Shown: piece after piece, positions 17,405 through 28,304 of the stretch
Layout: each line of letters begins with the position of its first letter
How positions within the stretch are numbered: the stretch's first letter is position 1
Source of the DNA: Roseitalea porphyridii
GTDB lineage: Bacteria; Pseudomonadota; Alphaproteobacteria; Rhizobiales; Rhizobiaceae
DNA: 64,000 nucleotides
Direction of reading: 5' to 3'
NCBI RefSeq assembly: GCF_004331955.1
Contig: NZ_CP036532.1
Coordinates: 2,728,001-2,792,000, forward strand
Translations under genes and position numbers: made by a program
The notes under the pieces: model-generated
Databases searched by the model: none
Told to the model about the DNA's origin: nothing
The model's input: the letters and a program-made list of their open reading frames with translations, nothing else

Positions 17405-17676
17405 TGGCGGGTGAGGACGGCGCGACGCGGCGGAACCGAGCCGAGCATCGGGTGGATTTCACCGAGGTCGAGCGGTTCGATTTCGAGGACGCTCTCGAGA
17501 TTGATGTCGCTGACACGGTCGCCGACGGTGAAGTACGTCGCGCCGCTCTGGGTTTCATCGGCAACCGGTTGCACATGCTGGTCTATGTGGAACTCGGTGA
17601 CCGAATTCGCGTGATCTCCCTGCGCCGGGCAACCAGGAGAGAAAGGCTTCGCTATGAACGACACCACATTGGATGA
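17404..17676 (+). CDS. brnT: BrnT-type ribonuclease toxin
   Basis: Protein of about 90 aa, the usual BrnT length. It contains NRAEHRVDFTEVERFDFEDA, LGFIGNRLHMLVYVELGDRI and RVISLRRATRRERLRYE, the standard order of BrnT blocks (N-x3-H-x-V-x-F...FDFEDA...RVIS-x-RRAT). BrnT cleaves RNA and is neutralised by BrnA. The start is uncertain: GTG 17404 fits the length, but the expected Trp-Asp-Glu at the N-terminus is missing and a neighbouring frame reads MHILMW, so the 5' end may be altered. It overlaps brnA by 23 bases and lies antisense to the dcw genes. Confidence 0.7.
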   Translation: MAGEDGATRRNRAEHRVDFTEVERFDFEDALEIDVADTVADGEVRRAALGFIGNRLHMLVYVELGDRIRVISLRRATRRERLRYERHHIG

Positions 17677-17965
17677 GGCTCGCGCGGCATTGCGCGCCCG
17701 CATCCGTGCCGATATCGAGAGCACGACTCCGGACGAGGATGCCCGGCTTTCGGAGGACGCCGCCTCCGACCCAGACAATCCGGAATGGACCGAGGCGGAG
17801 TTCGCGCGCGCCCGGCCCGGGCGCCCGCCGCTGCCGCCCGAGCGGCGCAAGAAGCGCGTGACCCTGTCGCTCGACCCGGACGTGCTCGCCGAGCTGAAGC
17901 GGGACGGACGCGGCTGGCAGACCCGCGCCAACGCGGCGCTGCGCAAGGCGCTGTTCGGCGAATAG
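17654..17965 (+). CDS. brnA: BrnA-type antitoxin (DUF4415)
   Basis: Protein of 103 aa with an acidic N-terminal half and a ribbon-helix-helix end: RPGRPPLPPERRKKRVTLSL, then LAELKRDGRGWQTRANAALR and KALFGE. The run GRPPLP...KKRVTLSLDPDVL...GWQTR-N-ALR is the DUF4415/BrnA signature. It binds BrnT and represses the module's own promoter (family knowledge). It converges on ftsW, with one base between the stop codons. Confidence 0.88.
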   Translation: MNDTTLDEARAALRARIRADIESTTPDEDARLSEDAASDPDNPEWTEAEFARARPGRPPLPPERRKKRVTLSLDPDVLAELKRDGRGWQTRANAALRKALFGE

Positions 17966-17966
17966 C

Positions 17967-19121
17967 TCATTGCGCCGCCTGCATCGGCGCGGGCGCCGCA
18001 AAGCGCACATGGCCGAAGCGCGTCTCCGGCCGCCGGCGGGTCAGCGCAAGGATGAAACCGGCCGTGATCGCCACCGCGATCATCGACGAGCCGCCATAGG
18101 ACACGAACGGCAGCGTCATCCCCTTGGCCGGCAGAAGCTGCAGATTGACCATGATGTTGATCATCGACTGCAGGCCGATCAGCGTGACCAGCCCGCTGAC
18201 GGCGAGCCGCCGGAAATGGTCCTCCTCGCGGAACGAGCGCATCAGCCCGCGCAGCACGATCAGCGCGAACACGCCGACCAGCACCATGCACAGCACGATG
18301 CCGTATTCCTCGGCCAGCACCGCGAAGACGAAGTCGGTATGGCTGTCGGGCAGGATGCGCTTGATCGTGCCCTCGCCGGGCCCCTGGCCGAACCAGCCGC
18401 CGCGCACGATCGCCTCGCGGCCGGTGTCCACCTGGAACGTGTCGCCGGCGCCGGTGAAGAACTCGTCGATACGGTTGGCCACGTGCGGCAGCATCAGATA
18501 GGCGCCGACCAGCCCGGCGACGCCGATCCCGCCCAGCACGACGATCCACAGCCAGCTCATGCCGGCCATGAAGAACATCGCGCCCCAGGTGCCCGCAACG
18601 AGAACGGTCTGGCCGAGGTCGGGCTGGGCGACAAGCAGCGCGGCGATCGCCGCAAACAGCACCCCGGCCAGCAGGTTGCCCGGAATGTCGGGACGGCGCA
18701 GATGCTCGGCGAACAGCCACGCGCAGATGATCACGAAGGCGGGCTTGGCGAACTCGGACGGCTGCACCGAAACGCCGGCAATCCGCACCCAGCGGCGCGA
18801 ACCCTTGACCTCGAGCCCGAAGAACAGCGCCAGCACCATCAGCGCCATCGCGCCGAGCAGCACCACGAGCGCCACGCGCCGCATCTGACGGTCATCGAGG
18901 AACGACACGCCGATCATCACCGCCACCGCCGGCACGATGAACATGGCGTGCCGTTCGACGAAGTGGAACGTGTCGAGCCCGATCCGGTCGGCCACATCGG
19001 GGCTGGCCGCGAAGGAAAGAACGATGCCGAACCCGATCAGCGCGATGAAGCCGAACAGGAACCACCTGTCGACGGTGCGCCACCATTCGGTGACCGGTCG
19101 TCGGTCGCTGCGTCTCTGCAT
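17967..19121 (-). CDS. ftsW: Lipid II polymerase FtsW (SEDS)
   Basis: Polytopic SEDS glycosyltransferase of 384 aa with about ten membrane helices that polymerises septal glycan with FtsI. Conserved pieces are VKGSRRWVRIAGVSVQPSEF and AQPDLGQTVLV; the large extracellular loop runs to about IKRILPDSHTDFVFAVLAEE, and MTLPFVSYGGSSM is near the C-terminus. The start overlaps the murD stop by one base (TGATG). The usual tight link to murG is broken by the brnTA insertion. Confidence 0.95.
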   Translation of the reverse strand: MQRRSDRRPVTEWWRTVDRWFLFGFIALIGFGIVLSFAASPDVADRIGLDTFHFVERHAMFIVPAVAVMIGVSFLDDRQMRRVALVVLLGAMALMVLALFFGLEVKGSRRWVRIAGVSVQPSEFAKPAFVIICAWLFAEHLRRPDIPGNLLAGVLFAAIAALLVAQPDLGQTVLVAGTWGAMFFMAGMSWLWIVVLGGIGVAGLVGAYLMLPHVANRIDEFFTGAGDTFQVDTGREAIVRGGWFGQGPGEGTIKRILPDSHTDFVFAVLAEEYGIVLCMVLVGVFALIVLRGLMRSFREEDHFRRLAVSGLVTLIGLQSMINIMVNLQLLPAKGMTLPFVSYGGSSMIAVAITAGFILALTRRRPETRFGHVRFAAPAPMQAAQ

Positions 19122-20470
19122 CAGGCCCCTCCCCCCGCCGCGCGCGGCACGTCATGCGGTTCAAGCGCATCGACCGCCGCGACGAACGCTTCGCCGCGCT
19201 TTTCGAAGTTGGCGAACTGGTCGAAACTGGCCGCCGCCGGCGCCAGCAGCACGACCGGTTCGTCGGCGTCCGAGGCGGCGGCGTCGGCGGCCGCATGATT
19301 GACCGCCACATCGAGCGTCGCCGAAATCTCGAACGGCACGCGGCCGCCCAGCGTGGCGGCAAAGGCGGGCGCCGCCTCGCCGATCAGGTAGGCCCGGGCG
19401 ATCCGGTCGAAGAAGCGGGCGAGCGGGGCGATACCGCCCTCCTTGGGAAGGCCGCCGGCGATCCAGTGGATCGACGCGAAGCTGGCGAGCGAACGGGCGG
19501 CCGCCTCGGCATTGGTCGCCTTGGAATCGTTGACGAACAGCACGCGCCCGTGCCGCGCGACGATCTGCATGCGGTGGGCGAGCCCGCCGAACGAGGCCAT
19601 GCCGGCGCGGATTTCGCTGTCGGTGAGGCCAAGCATGCGGCACGCATGCAGCGCGGCGAGGGCGTTCTGCAGATTGTGCTCGCCGCGCAGCGAGGGCGCA
19701 TCCGACAGGTCGATCGCGTCGCGATCGGTGGTGACGCTGATGCGCGTAACGGCGACGCCGGACTTCTCGATCAGGTTGGCGATCGACGCGCACCAGGGAT
19801 CGTCGACGCCGACGATGGCCCGCCCGGCCTTCTTGACGAGCTGTTTCTTGACGAGCGCGTAGTTCTCCATCGAGCCGTGCCGGTCCAGATGATCGGGCGA
19901 CAGGTTCAGAAGGATGCCGATACCCGGATCGAGGCCCGGCGCCAGGTCGATCTGGTAGGAGGAGACCTCGACCACATGGATACGGTCCGGCGCCGGCGGT
20001 TCGAGATCGAGCACCGGCACGCCGATATTGCCGCCCATCTGCACGTCGCGGCCCGCTTCGCGCAGGATGTGGGCGATCAGCGCCGTCGTCGTCGACTTGC
20101 CGTTGGTCCCGGTGATCGCCACGAACGGGGCATCCGGGGCCAGCAGGGCGCGCTGTCGGCAGAACAGTTCGATGTCGCCGATCACCGGCACGGCGTGCGC
20201 CTGCGCCTTGCGGACGGTCCAGTGCGGTTCGGGATGGGTGAGCGGCACGCCCGGCGACAGCACCAGCGCGTCGAACGCCGACCAGTCCGCTTCGCGCAGA
20301 TCGGCCGTCGCGATGCCCTCCGACGCCGCCCTTTCGACGCTGGCCGGATTGTCGTCCCAGGCGATCAGATCGGCCCCGCCGGCGACCAGCGCGCGGGCGC
20401 TGGCAAGGCCCGACCCGCCAAGGCCGAACAGTGCACAGCGCTTTCCCGCGAACGCGGTGACCGGGATCAT
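19121..20470 (-). CDS. murD: UDP-MurNAc-L-Ala--D-Glu ligase MurD
   Basis: Mur ligase of 449 aa adding D-glutamate. The Rossmann start is [15 protein letters not shown], the P-loop [16 protein letters not shown], and [10 protein letters not shown] and [16 protein letters not shown] are family blocks, with [12 protein letters not shown] in the C-terminal domain. It starts five bases after the mraY stop and overlaps ftsW by one base. Confidence 0.96.
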   Translation of the reverse strand: MIPVTAFAGKRCALFGLGGSGLASARALVAGGADLIAWDDNPASVERAASEGIATADLREADWSAFDALVLSPGVPLTHPEPHWTVRKAQAHAVPVIGDIELFCRQRALLAPDAPFVAITGTNGKSTTTALIAHILREAGRDVQMGGNIGVPVLDLEPPAPDRIHVVEVSSYQIDLAPGLDPGIGILLNLSPDHLDRHGSMENYALVKKQLVKKAGRAIVGVDDPWCASIANLIEKSGVAVTRISVTTDRDAIDLSDAPSLRGEHNLQNALAALHACRMLGLTDSEIRAGMASFGGLAHRMQIVARHGRVLFVNDSKATNAEAAARSLASFASIHWIAGGLPKEGGIAPLARFFDRIARAYLIGEAAPAFAATLGGRVPFEISATLDVAVNHAAADAAASDADEPVVLLAPAAASFDQFANFEKRGEAFVAAVDALEPHDVPRAAGGGA

Positions 20471-20474
20471 CGGC

Positions 20475-21557
20475 TCACCTCAGCTTCAGCGTGGACAGGC
20501 CGACGAGCGCCAGAATGACCGCGATGATCCAGAAGCGGATCACCACCTGGCTCTCGGTCCAGCCGAGTTTCTCGAAATGGTGGTGGATCGGCGCCATCAG
20601 GAAGATGCGCCGGCCGGTCGCCTTGAAGTAGGCGACCTGGATGATCACCGACAGCGCCTCGGCGACGAACAGCCCGCCGATGATGATCATGACGATCTCG
20701 TGCTTGGTGGCCACCGCGACCGCGCCGATCAGCCCGCCCAGCGCCAGCGAGCCGGTATCGCCCATGAAGATCGCCGCCGGCGGCGCGTTGAACCACAAGA
20801 AGCCGAGCCCCGCCCCGATCACCGCGCCGAGCACGACGGCCAGTTCGCCGGTGCCCGGCACGAAATGGATCTGCAGATAGTCGGCGAAGATCGCGTTGCC
20901 CGAAAGATAGGCGATCACCCCGAACGAGGAGGCGGCGATCATGATCGGCACGATGGCGAGCCCGTCGAGCCCGTCGGTCAGGTTGACCGCGTTGCCGGCC
21001 GATACGATCACGAAGGCGGCGAACGGAATGAAGATGATGCCAAGATTGATCAGCAGTTCCTTGAAGAAGGGAAAGGCGAGCGAGGAGGAGAAGGGCACGT
21101 TGCCCGCCCGCATGATCACATACGCGGCAAGGCCCGCGATCAGGAATTCGAGCGCCAGCCGCGAGCGGCCCGAAAAGCCCTTGTCGGTCTGCTTGGTGAC
21201 CTTCAGATAGTCGTCGTAGAAGCCGATCGCGCCGAAGCCCAGCGTCACCGCCACCACCACCCAGACGTAAGGGTTGGTCAGGTTGCCCCAAAGGAGCGTC
21301 GCGCCGATGATGCCGATCAGCATCATCAGCCCGCCCATGGTCGGCGTGCCGGCCTTCTTGAAATGGGTCTGCGGCCCGTCCGCCCGGATCGGCTGGCCCC
21401 GGCCCTGGCGCAGCCGCAGCACCGCGATGATTCGCGGGCCGAACAGGAACACGATGAAGGCCGAGGTCAGCAGCGCGCCGCCGGTGCGGAAGGTGATGTA
21501 GCGGAACAGGTTGAAGAACTGGACCTGATCGGAGAATTCCGTCAACCAGAATAGCAT
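20475..21557 (-). CDS. mraY: Phospho-MurNAc-pentapeptide translocase MraY
   Basis: Ten-helix inner-membrane enzyme of 360 aa that transfers phospho-MurNAc-pentapeptide to undecaprenyl phosphate, giving lipid I. Signatures are [25 protein letters not shown] (catalytic Asp pair), [30 protein letters not shown] and the HHH run in [13 protein letters not shown]. The family length matches exactly, and it sits between murF and murD as expected. Confidence 0.97.
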   Translation of the reverse strand: MLFWLTEFSDQVQFFNLFRYITFRTGGALLTSAFIVFLFGPRIIAVLRLRQGRGQPIRADGPQTHFKKAGTPTMGGLMMLIGIIGATLLWGNLTNPYVWVVVAVTLGFGAIGFYDDYLKVTKQTDKGFSGRSRLALEFLIAGLAAYVIMRAGNVPFSSSLAFPFFKELLINLGIIFIPFAAFVIVSAGNAVNLTDGLDGLAIVPIMIAASSFGVIAYLSGNAIFADYLQIHFVPGTGELAVVLGAVIGAGLGFLWFNAPPAAIFMGDTGSLALGGLIGAVAVATKHEIVMIIIGGLFVAEALSVIIQVAYFKATGRRIFLMAPIHHHFEKLGWTESQVVIRFWIIAVILALVGLSTLKLR

Positions 21558-21585
21558 GTCGTCTTCCCCTCAGGCCCGGCGCGGA

Positions 21586-23037
21586 TCACGCGGCGGATTC
21601 AGCGTTCCGGAACAGCGCGACCAGTCTTGAAAAGCCGATCCCGTTCGAAGACTTGACCATCACCACGTCGCCCTCGGCGATGTCGCGTCTGAGCACGGCG
21701 CCGAGCGTATCGACATCCTCGAAATGATCGGTCGGCGGGCCGTCCTCGCCGATCGCCTCTGCGAGCGCGGCCATCTCGGGTCCGGCCAGATAGAGCCGGT
21801 CGAGCCCGGCCTTGCGGACCGGTTCGGCGAGCGCGGCGTGCAGGTCGCGCGCGTGCGCGCCGAGCTCCAGCATGTCGCCCAGAACGGCGATGCGCCTGCC
21901 GCCCGATCTGGGTTCGAGCGAGGCGAGCAGGTCGAGCGCCGCCTCCACCGAGGCCGGGTTGGCGTTGTAGCTCTCGTCGATCAGCGCGAAGGTCCCCGCG
22001 CCCGCCCTGAACCGGTACTGCTTGCCGCGCCCGTCCGGCGCCGGCAGGTCGGCAAGCGCGTGCGCGACCCTGGTCATGTCCGCGCCCATCAGGTGACAGA
22101 CCGCGAGCACGCCGAGCATGTTCTGCACCACGTGCCGGCCCGGCAGCCCGACCTTGAAGGCGACCTCCTCGCCGAACACCTTCGCCGTCACGCACGAGCA
22201 GTCGGCATGGTACTTGGCGTTGATGAGCTGCACGTCGGCCTTCTTGTCGGCGCCGTAGCCGATGATGCGGTTCACGCCGGCCTTGCCGGCCAGTTCCGCC
22301 AGCAGCTTGAAGCGCTTGTCGTCGCGGTTGATCAGCCCGGTGCCGCCGCGCACCACGCCCGAGAAGATCTCGGCCTTGGCGTGCGCGATGCCGTCGAGGT
22401 TCTTGAAATTGCCCAGATGCGCGGCGGCGATCAGCGTGACCATGCCGATATGCGGCCGCACCAGCTTGACCAGCGGCGTGATCTCGCCGGCATGGTTCAT
22501 GCCGATCTCGAACACGCCATAGTCGGTGTCGGCGGGCATTCTGGCGAGCGTCAGCGGCACGCCCCAGTGATTGTTGTAGGAGGCGACCGACGCATGCACC
22601 CTGCCGCAGCGGCCGAGGACATGGCGCAGCGCGTCCTTGGTGGTGGTTTTGCCGGCCGAACCGGTCACCGCGACGATGCGCGCCTTGGTGCGCGCCCGCG
22701 CCGCGCGGCCGAGCTGGCGCAGACCCTCGAGCACGTCCGGCACCACGAGCAGCGGCACTGTCAACCCGCCGAGCGCGGCGATCTTGTCTTCCTGCACGAC
22801 AAGGCACGAGGCGCCGGCCGCGATCGCCTTGGAGGCGAAGGAATGGCCGTCATGGGTGTCGCCCCTGATGGCGAAGAAGGCATCGCCCGGCCGGAGCGTG
22901 CGCGTGTCGATCGAAATGCCGGTGACGGCGCCGGCCAGCCCGCCCACGGGCCGCGCATCCATCGCGTCGGCCATGTCCTGACCGGTCCACAGCGGTGTGC
23001 CGTTCGCCTCGCCCGTCATGTGCGCATCATCGCTCAT
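21586..23037 (-). CDS. murF: UDP-MurNAc-tripeptide--D-Ala-D-Ala ligase MurF
   Basis: Mur ligase of 483 aa that adds the D-Ala-D-Ala made by DdlB. P-loop [20 protein letters not shown], the [14 protein letters not shown] block and [11 protein letters not shown] are diagnostic of MurF, as is [15 protein letters not shown] in the C-terminal domain. The start at 23037 overlaps the murE stop (ATGA); an internal ATG six codons in is possible. Confidence 0.96.
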   Translation of the reverse strand: MSDDAHMTGEANGTPLWTGQDMADAMDARPVGGLAGAVTGISIDTRTLRPGDAFFAIRGDTHDGHSFASKAIAAGASCLVVQEDKIAALGGLTVPLLVVPDVLEGLRQLGRAARARTKARIVAVTGSAGKTTTKDALRHVLGRCGRVHASVASYNNHWGVPLTLARMPADTDYGVFEIGMNHAGEITPLVKLVRPHIGMVTLIAAAHLGNFKNLDGIAHAKAEIFSGVVRGGTGLINRDDKRFKLLAELAGKAGVNRIIGYGADKKADVQLINAKYHADCSCVTAKVFGEEVAFKVGLPGRHVVQNMLGVLAVCHLMGADMTRVAHALADLPAPDGRGKQYRFRAGAGTFALIDESYNANPASVEAALDLLASLEPRSGGRRIAVLGDMLELGAHARDLHAALAEPVRKAGLDRLYLAGPEMAALAEAIGEDGPPTDHFEDVDTLGAVLRRDIAEGDVVMVKSSNGIGFSRLVALFRNAESAA

Positions 23038-24488
23038 GCCGCCGCCATCCCGGCGAGTGCGGCCCGCGCTTCCTCGTGGTCGGAGAAGTGGCGCGTCACG
23101 CCGGCGGCGGTCTGGCCGGTCTCGTGGCCCTTGCCGGCGATCACCAGCGTGTCGCCGCGCGACAGCGCCGAGATCGCCGTCCGGATCGCCGCGCGCCGGT
23201 CGCCGATCTCGATCGCGCCGGGCGCCGCTTCGATGATCGACGCGCGGATCGCGGCCGCATCCTCCGAGCGCGGATTATCGTCGGTGACGTAGACGCGGTC
23301 GGCCAGCCGTGCGGCGATCTCGCCCATGATCGGCCGCTTGCCCGGATCGCGGTCGCCGCCGCAGCCGAACACCACGGCAACCTTGCCGGTCGTGAACGGC
23401 CGCACCGAGGACAGCACCTGTTCGAGCGCCTCGGGCTTGTGCGCATAGTCGACATAGACGACCGCGCCGTTTTCGGTCGTGCCGACCAGATCGAGCCGGC
23501 CGGGCGCGCCGGTCAGATGTTCGAGCGCGCCGAACGCGGTCGCCGGCGCGACGCCGGTCGCGATCGCAAGGCCGGCCGAGACCAGCGCGTTGGCGACCTG
23601 GAAGTCGCCGGCCAGCGGCAGGTCGATCAGATGCGTCTCGCCGGCATGGACGAGTTCGATCACCTGCTTGTGGCGTTCGTGCTCGACGCGCTTGAGCGCG
23701 ATGAAATCGCCCCTTCGCCCGACGGTCAGCACGGTGCAGCCGGCCGCGCGCGCCGCCTCGGCGGCCCGGTCCGACCAGCCATCGTCGGCGAAGATGATCG
23801 CCGGCCTGCCCGCGCCGAGCAGCGTGTCGAACAGGCGCATCTTGGCGGCGAAATAGGTTTCCATGTCCGGATGATAGTCCAGATGATCGCGGCCCAGATT
23901 GGTGAAGCCGGCCGCCGCCAGTTCGACCCCGTCGAGCCGGCGCTGGTCGAGCCCGTGGCTGGAGGCCTCCATCGCCGCATGGGTGACGCCGGCGGCGGCG
24001 AGATCGGCGAGGATCGTGTGCAGCCTGACCGGATCGGGCGTCGTCAGCGCGCCCTCGATCACCATGTCCGGCGCGACGACGCCGGTGGTGCCGATCGAGG
24101 CAGCGCCAAGGCCCGCACGGGCGAAGATCTGCCGCGCGAACGAGGCGACCGACGTCTTGCCGGCGGTGCCGGTGACGGCGACGATGGTTTCCGGCTGCGG
24201 GCCGTAGAGCCTTGCGGCGATCAGCGCCAGCGCCCTGCGCGGATCGTCGACGCGGATCACCGGCGCATCGACATCGACCGTCGCGTCAGGGCCGCACAGC
24301 ACGGCCACCGCGCCCTTTTGGACCGCATCGGCGGCAAAGGCGGCGCCGTCGAGCTTCGAGCCGGGCAGCGCGACGAAGAGATCGCCCGGCCCGACGGCGC
24401 GCGAATCCGACGACACGCCGGAGATGCCGCCCTCGGGCAGCGGTCCGGGTGCCGGTTCGACCAGCCTGGCCAGTTCATCGAATTGCAT
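23034..24488 (-). CDS. murE: UDP-MurNAc-L-Ala-D-Glu--meso-DAP ligase MurE
   Basis: Mur ligase of 484 aa. P-loop [38 protein letters not shown] is the N-terminal uridine-binding part; [15 protein letters not shown] and [10 protein letters not shown] are central blocks. The motif DNPRSED selects meso-diaminopimelate rather than lysine, so the wall is of the Gram-negative A1gamma type. It lies 36 bases after ftsI and overlaps murF. Confidence 0.96.
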   Translation of the reverse strand: MQFDELARLVEPAPGPLPEGGISGVSSDSRAVGPGDLFVALPGSKLDGAAFAADAVQKGAVAVLCGPDATVDVDAPVIRVDDPRRALALIAARLYGPQPETIVAVTGTAGKTSVASFARQIFARAGLGAASIGTTGVVAPDMVIEGALTTPDPVRLHTILADLAAAGVTHAAMEASSHGLDQRRLDGVELAAAGFTNLGRDHLDYHPDMETYFAAKMRLFDTLLGAGRPAIIFADDGWSDRAAEAARAAGCTVLTVGRRGDFIALKRVEHERHKQVIELVHAGETHLIDLPLAGDFQVANALVSAGLAIATGVAPATAFGALEHLTGAPGRLDLVGTTENGAVVYVDYAHKPEALEQVLSSVRPFTTGKVAVVFGCGGDRDPGKRPIMGEIAARLADRVYVTDDNPRSEDAAAIRASIIEAAPGAIEIGDRRAAIRTAISALSRGDTLVIAGKGHETGQTAAGVTRHFSDHEEARAALAGMAAA

Positions 24489-24524
24489 GTGCCGTTCCGT
24501 CAGAATCGGGCTCCTTGTTATCGT

Positions 24525-26240
24525 CTAATACGACACGAGCAAGGCGTCACGGGTGACGTCGTAGCGCGGTTCCACACCAAGCAGCGGCACCGCCCGGCCG
24601 ATGATGCGGCTGACCGTGGGCGCCGCGTTGAGGCCGGCGGTGGCGCTGTGCTGGCCCTCCTCGGGCTTGGGCTCGTCGATGATGATCAACACGACATATT
24701 CCGGATCGTCCATCGGGAAGGCGGCCAGGAACGCGTTGAAGCGGTGATCGTCCGAATAGCGGCCGTTGATCACCTTCTCGGCGGTGCCCGTCTTGCCGCC
24801 GACGAAGAAGCCGTCGACCGTGGCGCGCCGGCCCGAGCCCTGTTCGGCGTTCAGCCGGAACAGGTAGCGCATCATCGCGCTGGTCTCGGCCTTGATGACC
24901 TGGGTGGCGAGGGCGTTCGCCTCGGCCTCGGTGCGCGGCAGGAAGCTCGGCGGGATCAGCCGGCCACCATTGACGAGCGCTGCGGCGGCGACCGCGGTCT
25001 GCAGCGGCGTCGTCGAAACGCCGTGGCCGAACGAGATGGTGATCGAGTTAAGCTGCTTCCATTCGGCCGGCTCGAGCGGCTTGGCCACTTCGGGCAGTTG
25101 CGTGTCCATCCGGTCGAGCAGGCCGAGCCGTTTCAGGAACGCCCTGTGCCCGTCGATGCCGACCACTTCGGCCATCTTCGCGGTGGCGATGTTGGACGAG
25201 TAGATGAAGGTCTCGGGCACCGAGAGAATGCGCTTCTTGGCGTGGAAATCGTTGATGGTGAAGCGGCCGTAGCGGATCGGCTGGCGCGCGTCGAACCGGC
25301 TTTCGAGCGTGACCAGGCCCGAGTCGAGCGCCATTGCCGTGGTGAACGCCTTGAACGTCGAGCCCATCTCGAACGTGCCCGCGGACATGCGGTTGAGCCG
25401 GTCCTTGTCGAGCGCGTTGAACGGGTTGTTGGGATCGTAGTCGGGCAGCGAGACCATGGCGACGACCTCGCCGGTCTTGGCGTTCAGGATGACGCCGCCG
25501 GCGGCGATCGCCTGATAGCGCTGCATCGCCTGCACCAGCTCGTCGCGCACGATGTGCTGGACCCCGGTGTCGATGGAAAGCCGCACCGGCTCGAGCGCGT
25601 CGGACTGGTCGAGCCCCAGTTCCTGCAGCGTGCCGAGCCCCTGATCGTCGACATATTTCTCGATGCCGGCCGTGCCGGCATTGTCGATGTTGACGAGCCC
25701 GACAATGTGCGCGGCGGTCGGCCCGCCCGGATAGAAGCGCCGCGTTTCCTCGCGAAACCCGATGCCCGGAATGCCGAGCGCCATCACCTCGGCCTGCTGG
25801 CGCGGGGTGATCTCGCGACGCAGCCACACGAACCCCGCGCCCGAGGACAGCTTGCGGTGCCAGTCCTGATAGTCGACGTCCGGCAGCACGCTCGCCAGCG
25901 CCTCGACCGCCTCGTCGGGATCGATGATCCGGCGCGGCTCGCCGTAGAGCGCGGGCACGCGGATGTCGGTCGCCAGAAGATTGCCGCGCCGGTCGATCAG
26001 GTCGGGCCGCGCGGCGAGGATGCGATCGTTGACGCCGTAGGTGCCGGCATGGTCGAGATCGGTCAGGCCGTACTGGACCAGCCGGCCGCCGATCAGCGCG
26101 TAGACCGCGATGAAGCAGCCGATGGCGATGCCGAGCCGGCCCCTGCCCATGCGCATGAGCCGGTCGCCGCGATGGACCGCCGGCCGCGCGCCGAACCGCG
26201 GGAACGGGCCGAACCGCATGCGTGGCAGGGCGAACGGCAT
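24525..26240 (-). CDS. ftsI: Septal transpeptidase FtsI (PBP3)
   Basis: Class B penicillin-binding protein of 571 aa that crosslinks septal peptidoglycan with FtsW. One N-terminal membrane segment (about 37-56), a PBP dimer domain, then the transpeptidase with catalytic Ser294 in GSTFK (Lys297), SSN at 348-350 and KTG at 483-485. The ATG at 26240 lies one base after the ftsL stop; an internal start at codon 29 would still keep the membrane anchor. Confidence 0.95.
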   Translation of the reverse strand: MPFALPRMRFGPFPRFGARPAVHRGDRLMRMGRGRLGIAIGCFIAVYALIGGRLVQYGLTDLDHAGTYGVNDRILAARPDLIDRRGNLLATDIRVPALYGEPRRIIDPDEAVEALASVLPDVDYQDWHRKLSSGAGFVWLRREITPRQQAEVMALGIPGIGFREETRRFYPGGPTAAHIVGLVNIDNAGTAGIEKYVDDQGLGTLQELGLDQSDALEPVRLSIDTGVQHIVRDELVQAMQRYQAIAAGGVILNAKTGEVVAMVSLPDYDPNNPFNALDKDRLNRMSAGTFEMGSTFKAFTTAMALDSGLVTLESRFDARQPIRYGRFTINDFHAKKRILSVPETFIYSSNIATAKMAEVVGIDGHRAFLKRLGLLDRMDTQLPEVAKPLEPAEWKQLNSITISFGHGVSTTPLQTAVAAAALVNGGRLIPPSFLPRTEAEANALATQVIKAETSAMMRYLFRLNAEQGSGRRATVDGFFVGGKTGTAEKVINGRYSDDHRFNAFLAAFPMDDPEYVVLIIIDEPKPEEGQHSATAGLNAAPTVSRIIGRAVPLLGVEPRYDVTRDALLVSY

Positions 26241-26241
26241 G

Positions 26242-26619
26242 CTACTGCCCTCCCCCGTCGATGCTGCCCGTGGTGAGCGGATCGGACGGCTCGCCGGCGA
26301 TGATGTCGCCGACCGCGTCGCCGGGGTCGAACTGCGGCGGACCGGGCAGTTCCTCGACCGCGATGAACTGGTTGGCGTCGGGCGTCTCGAGGCCGAGATC
26401 GGCGGCGTAGCGCTCGGCCAGCAGCTGCAGCCTTTGCGGGTGGCTCAGATGCGCCCAGTCTGCCTTCAGAAGGTCGATCGTCTGACGCTCCAGCGCGATC
26501 TGCCGCTCGAGCCGGCGGATCTCGGCCAGCCGCTGCTCGGATTCGTGCTTGATCGAATAGGTCCAGGTCGCCGCCGCGATCACCAGCGCGACCAGCACCA
26601 GATTGACCAGGCGCATCAT
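26242..26619 (-). CDS. ftsL: Cell division protein FtsL
   Basis: Small bitopic protein of 125 aa. A membrane segment at about 4-20 ([20 protein letters not shown]) is followed by a coiled-coil region rich in Glu, Arg and Leu (about 25-60) and a Pro/Asp-rich tail. FtsL forms a trimer with FtsQ and a FtsB-type protein to activate FtsW-FtsI. Sequence conservation is low, so the call rests on layout and position between rsmH and ftsI. It overlaps rsmH by four bases. Confidence 0.88.
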   Translation of the reverse strand: MMRLVNLVLVALVIAAATWTYSIKHESEQRLAEIRRLERQIALERQTIDLLKADWAHLSHPQRLQLLAERYAADLGLETPDANQFIAVEELPGPPQFDPGDAVGDIIAGEPSDPLTTGSIDGGGQ

Positions 26620-27614
26620 GGCGTGCCCCCTTTGGCGGGTTGTGGCCAGGGCAGATCGGGCAGGCCGAACAGGCCCATGTCGGCGGGCCGCGCCGGCGCA
26701 TCGGTGCGCCGTGCCGCGCGCAGCTTGGCCGAACGGGCGCGCGGGTTGGCCTCGATCTCGGCCGCCGAGGGCTTGACCATCGCCTTGCCGGCGACCGTGA
26801 AGCTCAGCGGCCTTGGTTCGGTGGCCGGCATGTGGCGCGATCCGGCGCCCTGGCTGGTACGGTCGGCGATGAAGCGCTTGACGATCCGGTCCTCGAGCGA
26901 ATGGAAGGTGACGACGACCAGCCGGCCGCCCGGCTTCAGGCAGGTCTCGGCGGCGAACAGCGCCCGGGCCAGTTCGCGCAGTTCGTCATTGACGAAGATG
27001 CGCAGGCCCTGGAATGTCCGCGTCGCCGGATGGATGGTGTCGCGCCCCTTGCGCGGCTGCACCGCCTCGATCACCGAAGCGAGCCGGCCCGTGGTCTCGA
27101 TCGGCGCCTCCTGCCGGGCCCGCACGATGGCGTGCGCGATCTTCGGCGCGGCGCGCTCCTCGCCCAGAATGCCGATGATGCGGATCAGATCCTTGACGTC
27201 GAACCCGTTGACGACGTCCGCCGCGCCGAGCCCGGACTGCGCCATGCGCATGTCGAGCGGGCCGTCATGACGGAACGAAAAGCCGCGCGCGGCCTGGTCG
27301 AACTGCATCGACGACACGCCGATGTCGAGCACGAAGCCGTCGAGCGAGGCCGGCGCCACATGGTCGGCCAGCGTCGAGAACGGCGCTTCGACGAGCCGCA
27401 GACGGTCGCCATGTGTCTCGGCCAGGGCATGGCCCGCCGCGATCGCGTCGGGATCGCGGTCGAAGGCAATAACGGTTGCGCCCGCCTCGAGGATCGCGCG
27501 CGTGTAGCCGCCCGCACCGAACGTGCCGTCGGCGATCAGGGCATCGGGGGTCGGGTCGAGAGCGGCCAGCACCTCGGCCAGCATGACGGGCGTGTGGGGC
27601 GCTGCCCCGGTCAC
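26616..27614 (-). CDS. rsmH: 16S rRNA m4C1402 methyltransferase RsmH (MraW)
   Basis: SAM-dependent methyltransferase of 332 aa that N4-methylates C1402 of 16S rRNA. Motifs are [25 protein letters not shown] (SAM loop), [43 protein letters not shown] and [13 protein letters not shown], all typical. The GTG start at 27614 overlaps the mraZ stop (GTGA), chosen because the protein begins here although the frame is open much further upstream. Confidence 0.95.
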   Translation of the reverse strand: MTGAAPHTPVMLAEVLAALDPTPDALIADGTFGAGGYTRAILEAGATVIAFDRDPDAIAAGHALAETHGDRLRLVEAPFSTLADHVAPASLDGFVLDIGVSSMQFDQAARGFSFRHDGPLDMRMAQSGLGAADVVNGFDVKDLIRIIGILGEERAAPKIAHAIVRARQEAPIETTGRLASVIEAVQPRKGRDTIHPATRTFQGLRIFVNDELRELARALFAAETCLKPGGRLVVVTFHSLEDRIVKRFIADRTSQGAGSRHMPATEPRPLSFTVAGKAMVKPSAAEIEANPRARSAKLRAARRTDAPARPADMGLFGLPDLPWPQPAKGGTP

Positions 27615-28075
27615 GATGGTCCCGTCCCGGCCTGCGCCTCGCGCTGGGCCAGAAGCCGGGCGCGCACCCGCGCGCGGTGCTCGGCGAAGCGCTCGGGCGA
27701 CCACATCTGGAAGAAGTGTCCCCGGCCGACGAAATGCACCTGATCGGTGATCCCCGTATGCTCGCGGATGAAATCGGTGACCGTGATCCGGCCCGTGCCG
27801 TCCAGCTTCAGGAAGGCGCCGTCGCCATGCACGTAGAACGACATGTCGTCCGATGTCCGGTCGAACGGGTCGTCGTCCGCCAGCTTCTGCTCGAACCGCT
27901 CCAGAAGGTCCATGCCGCCCGCATCGATCGCCGCCATGTCGATCGACTGCAGGGCGTAAAGATCGGTCAGGCCCCGCGTCTGCAGCACCGAACGGAAATG
28001 CGCCGGCACGGAAACCCGTCCCTTCGCGTCGATCCGGTTCACCGCATTCGACAGAAACCGCTCCACGCACGACAC
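27611..28075 (-). CDS. mraZ: Transcriptional regulator MraZ
   Basis: Protein of 154 aa with two AbrB-like repeats: one starts [20 protein letters not shown], the second contains [20 protein letters not shown]. MraZ binds repeated TGGGN elements before its own gene and regulates the dcw operon (shown in E. coli). Here a perfect triple repeat lies about 230 bases upstream. It is the first gene of the cluster. Confidence 0.95.
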   Translation of the reverse strand: MSCVERFLSNAVNRIDAKGRVSVPAHFRSVLQTRGLTDLYALQSIDMAAIDAGGMDLLERFEQKLADDDPFDRTSDDMSFYVHGDGAFLKLDGTGRITVTDFIREHTGITDQVHFVGRGHFFQMWSPERFAEHRARVRARLLAQREAQAGTGPS

Positions 28076-28304
28076 CCGCTGCTTCCGTCCGGCGCAGAAA
28101 CCGCTGTGCGGTCATGGCCAAACCTGTCCCCTTCGTCGCGGATTTGCATCCGCCCGCGGCCCCTGCGGCCGCCCCTCTCGGGCGCTCGTCCGTGTGTCCG
28201 CGAAGCGTCGGCACGACCCGTCGCGCGCGCACGCCCGACCTTGCCGGGCATGGCGTCCATGCCGCACCACGAAACGCTGAAAGGACGATTACGCCGTCGT
28301 GATT

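Noticed and set aside
22995-26276. A plus-strand open frame of more than 1000 codons opposite murE and ftsI
   Set aside because: It is antisense to well-recognised genes, its translation is rich in Arg, His, Asp and Gly without any domain, and long antisense frames are expected at this GC content.
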